DNA from: Kiritimatiellia bacterium
GTDB taxonomy: Bacteria > Verrucomicrobiota > Kiritimatiellia > RFP12 > UBA1067
NCBI GenBank assembly: GCA_028701555.1
Contig: JAQVQN010000109.1
Span: 1 to 7,543 of the forward strand
Direction: 5' to 3'
Length of the DNA stretch: 7,543 nucleotides
Both the position numbers and the translations under genes were made by a program. Every line of letters starts with the position of its first letter. Position 1 is the first letter of the stretch. This document shows positions 5,426-7,543 of this stretch, in pieces. The notes beneath the pieces are model-generated. The model was given only the letters and a program-made list of their open reading frames with translations. It had not been told where the DNA came from and did not search any database.

Positions 5426-7543
5426 TCAAAAAAACTCCGGCAGCAACCGTTTGATGTCTTCAGCATCCAGGTCGAACAAGCTGGCAGCCTCGACAGCCAA
5501 GCCCTTCGCCCTTTCCTGCGCCGAAGGTATCTCTTTGTAGAACAGGTTAAGGCAAACCGCCGCATTGGCCATGAGCCGTGTCTTTTCACGCAACCGCAAA
5601 GCCTTGGTAGCCTGCTCGTCAATAACTAGACCGATCACCAATTCGCCGATAATGTCGATCCGCTGGTTGTACACCTCTGTCCACTGGATCTTGCGTCCGC
5701 CCACCGAAATGTTACGCTGGTCGGCACCGTCCACACTCCACCCCCGGGCAGACTTGAAGCCCGGCACACTTTTCACGATATAATCATGAAACTCCTTGAC
5801 CCGGTCGGCCCTCTCCATCGCCACGTTCAGGGTGTCGAGGCCCTCCTTGGTCTCAAGCCCAGCCCCCGCCTTCCTCAAGGCTGCTGTGACGTCTCGGAAC
5901 TGCAACTGCTTCAAGGCCTCGCGGTTGGCTGCCTCGGCTTCGGACACGGCCGCTTTTTCAGCAGCCACCTTGGCGTTGTAGGCCTCCTGCTCCTGACGTT
6001 TCTTCGCCTCCGCCTCTTCAAGCTGGCGGCGCTTCTCAGCCTCAAGCTCCTCATCGCGGCGCAGCGCAATCAATGAAGCCACATCGGTCTTGACGCTGCC
6101 AAGCGTTCGCTTTAGCTGCGACACGCGCCGGGGGATATCACTGACCCTCCGGTCATATCCCATGTTCTTAACCATCTCAACCAGTTTGTTGGCGGTCTTG
6201 ACAAGTTCTTCTGTCACCTCTTTTTCAACCTGTGTAATGCCTTCAGCCTGTTTGGCCAAGGCTTCCACCTCTAACAAGCTCTTTTCGGCAAAAGCCACAC
6301 CGTTCTTGACCGCGTAGGCGTCCATGTACATGCCGCGCACAATCGTGATCACAGGATGTTCGTCGTCTGCAACCGCAGCAGCCTCGTTAGCAGCATCCGG
6401 TTTATCCGCCACTGTTGACGCCTTCGCTCCGGCAGCCGGTTCAGGTGTCTCCGTTTTAGCCGCCGCGGTTGCCGCCTTCGCTCCGTCAGCCGGCGGTTCA
6501 GGCATCTCCGGTTTTACAGCACCTTCTGCCGCATCAGCCAGTTCACTTTCGGGAGGCACCATCGAGGCGCGAGCCTCCTCTCCAAACGCCTTGACCGCCT
6601 CATCCGCAGCTGCGGTGGCATATTCTAAAGCCTCTGGCACAAATTTACGTATACGCTCGACTGCTGCTCGGGCAGTCTCCACACCCTTGGCTATCGCCGC
6701 TCTCGCGTCAGACTGGCTCTTCATGATCTGCGCGGTTTCGAGTCGCTGCCTTTTGTCCGCCGAATACTTCTTGAAACCGTAAATGCCGCCTGCTATAGAA
6801 CCGGCCAGCAAAATGATCACGGCAAAAATCGCTAAGATGATCTTCCGCCCGCGCCGCCCGGCATCCTCTGAACTTTCAGTCAATTCCTCAAGTCCTTCCA
6901 CTGGCGTCATACCTGGCGGCAGTTCGCCGAGCGATCCGGTGTTTACCAGCATGCCGGTAACCTTATTGGGGCCTGTCATGCTCATGTTTCCGGTGGAAGC
7001 ATTCTTGCCCTTAATGAAAATCTTTTTGCTGCTCTTCTTGACCTTCACCGGACCGGCCTTTGCAAGATAGCGGCGCATATCCGCCATCAGCGAGGCGTAG
7101 GTCGGATAACGTGTCTGCGGGTCTACCGCCAACATCCGCGTCACTATCGCCTCGACTTCGTCGGGCACCCCAGCGCGAATCTCCTTCAACGGCTTGGGCG
7201 GGTTTTCGAAACGCGCCTTAACAACCGCCGTGGCATCCTCTCCTTCAAAGGGCGGCATACCGGCAATGGCGTGATACAAAGTGCCGCCAAGGCTGTAAAT
7301 GTCCGATCTGTGGTCACATTTTTGGCGGCGTACCTTTTCTGGCGCGATATAGTAAGGTGTACCCCAGACATCATTACCGGGGCCGCTGGCCATGGCCGAC
7401 AGACCGAAATCCACCAACTTCGCGTTCTGGTCGTTGTCAAAGAGTATATTCTCGGGCTTGACGTCGCCATGCACCATGCCGGCATTGGCCGCCTCTTGCA
7501 AGCCGTCTGCGATCTGAGCCCCTACATGCATAACAACCGCAGG
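5426..7543 (-). CDS. Membrane-anchored Ser/Thr protein kinase (partial, N-terminus missing)
   Basis: 705 codons are visible; the frame stays open through the right edge, so the internal ATG at 7531 is not the true start. The missing part should hold the glycine-rich loop and the ATP-binding lysine. Visible kinase motifs, numbered from the first visible codon, are HGDVKPEN (25-32), DFG (45-47), GTPYYIAPE (61-69) and SDIYSLGGTLYHAIAG (80-95). The catalytic loop has HGD rather than HRD, so this is a non-RD kinase that may not need activation-loop phosphorylation. A single membrane span lies at about 233-255, after a basic GRRGRK stretch. The outer part has an Ala/Glu/Lys/Pro-rich linker with a tandem repeat (344-381), a charged coiled-coil region (about 425-545) and a C-terminal domain (about 550-705) I do not recognise. 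The layout suggests a receptor-type kinase with an external sensor. ThrC follows after two bases. Confidence 0.94.
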   Translation of the reverse strand, partial: PAVVMHVGAQIADGLQEAANAGMVHGDVKPENILFDNDQNAKLVDFGLSAMASGPGNDVWGTPYYIAPEKVRRQKCDHRSDIYSLGGTLYHAIAGMPPFEGEDATAVVKARFENPPKPLKEIRAGVPDEVEAIVTRMLAVDPQTRYPTYASLMADMRRYLAKAGPVKVKKSSKKIFIKGKNASTGNMSMTGPNKVTGMLVNTGSLGELPPGMTPVEGLEELTESSEDAGRRGRKIILAIFAVIILLAGSIAGGIYGFKKYSADKRQRLETAQIMKSQSDARAAIAKGVETARAAVERIRKFVPEALEYATAAADEAVKAFGEEARASMVPPESELADAAEGAVKPEMPEPPADGAKAATAAAKTETPEPAAGAKASTVADKPDAANEAAAVADDEHPVITIVRGMYMDAYAVKNGVAFAEKSLLEVEALAKQAEGITQVEKEVTEELVKTANKLVEMVKNMGYDRRVSDIPRRVSQLKRTLGSVKTDVASLIALRRDEELEAEKRRQLEEAEAKKRQEQEAYNAKVAAEKAAVSEAEAANREALKQLQFRDVTAALRKAGAGLETKEGLDTLNVAMERADRVKEFHDYIVKSVPGFKSARGWSVDGADQRNISVGGRKIQWTEVYNQRIDIIGELVIGLVIDEQATKALRLREKTRLMANAAVCLNLFYKEIPSAQERAKGLAVEAASLFDLDAEDIKRLLPEFF
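5428..5434 (-). other. T7 run at the kinase stop codon, possible slippage site
   Basis: The kinase ends GAG TTT TTT TGA, giving seven consecutive T on the minus strand. A one-base backward slip of the Phe tRNA on the last TTT re-pairs perfectly with TTT, and the next codons are TTG ACA ATG, which lead in frame into threonine synthase. Polymerase slippage on the run could do the same. No stimulatory structure was identified, so this is a sequence possibility rather than a demonstrated frameshift. Confidence 0.3.
6401..6514 (-). repeat. Tandem coding repeat in the kinase linker, two units
   Basis: The protein shows KPEMPEPPADGAKAATAAAK followed directly by KTETPEPAAGAKASTVADK, sharing the terminal Lys. 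The DNA repeats as well: CCTTCGCTCC on the plus strand starts at 6421 and again at 6475. The unit is 18-19 residues with a one-residue indel. It lies in the flexible Pro/Ala-rich segment outside the membrane, where copy number probably varies between strains. Confidence 0.7.

Noticed and set aside
6324..6782. A 152-codon Ala/Ser-rich open frame on the plus strand
   Set aside because: It mirrors the Ala/Glu/Pro-rich linker of the kinase on the other strand; a biased sense gene produces such long antisense frames.

Overview
This window is compact and gene-dense, with moderately high G+C. It reads like a bacterium of the PVC group (Verrucomicrobia, Lentisphaerae or Kiritimatiellae type). That placement is an inference from gene content: a secreted clan-A-like glycoside hydrolase, a Tat-exported DUF362 protein paired with a NapH/NapG-like membrane ferredoxin, and a eukaryotic-type Ser/Thr kinase with a transmembrane anchor. 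No 16S or other marker is present to confirm it.

Layout, left to right. (1) 1-403, minus: the N-terminal 134 codons of a secreted glycoside hydrolase whose catalytic part lies outside the window. (2) 404-550: a short intergenic stretch with a degenerate period-8 repeat inside an 8-bp inverted repeat. (3) 551-2835, minus: a two-gene operon, first a Tat-exported DUF362 protein, then a membrane polyferredoxin that looks like a natural NapH-NapG fusion. (4) 2836-3007: a divergent promoter region. (5) 3008-4039, plus: a soluble NuoG/GltD-like iron-sulfur protein without a flavin domain. (6) 4041-7543, minus: a membrane Ser/Thr kinase (N-terminus outside the window) followed after 2 nt by threonine synthase. 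ThrC converges on the iron-sulfur gene with a single base between the two stop codons.

How the genes may work together. The two divergent units at 551-4039 both encode iron-sulfur electron carriers. One appears cytosolic, with a 2Fe-2S and several 4Fe-4S sites. The other is membrane/periplasmic, with two inner-face CxxxCP motifs and four further Cys quartets. This fits a route carrying electrons from the cytosolic pool across the membrane to a reaction at the exported DUF362 protein, but no substrate can be named from sequence. The kinase and threonine synthase are almost certainly co-transcribed and perhaps translationally coupled. A T7 run at the kinase stop also makes a -1 slip into thrC possible. 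No tRNA, rRNA, CRISPR array, insertion sequence or integrase was seen.
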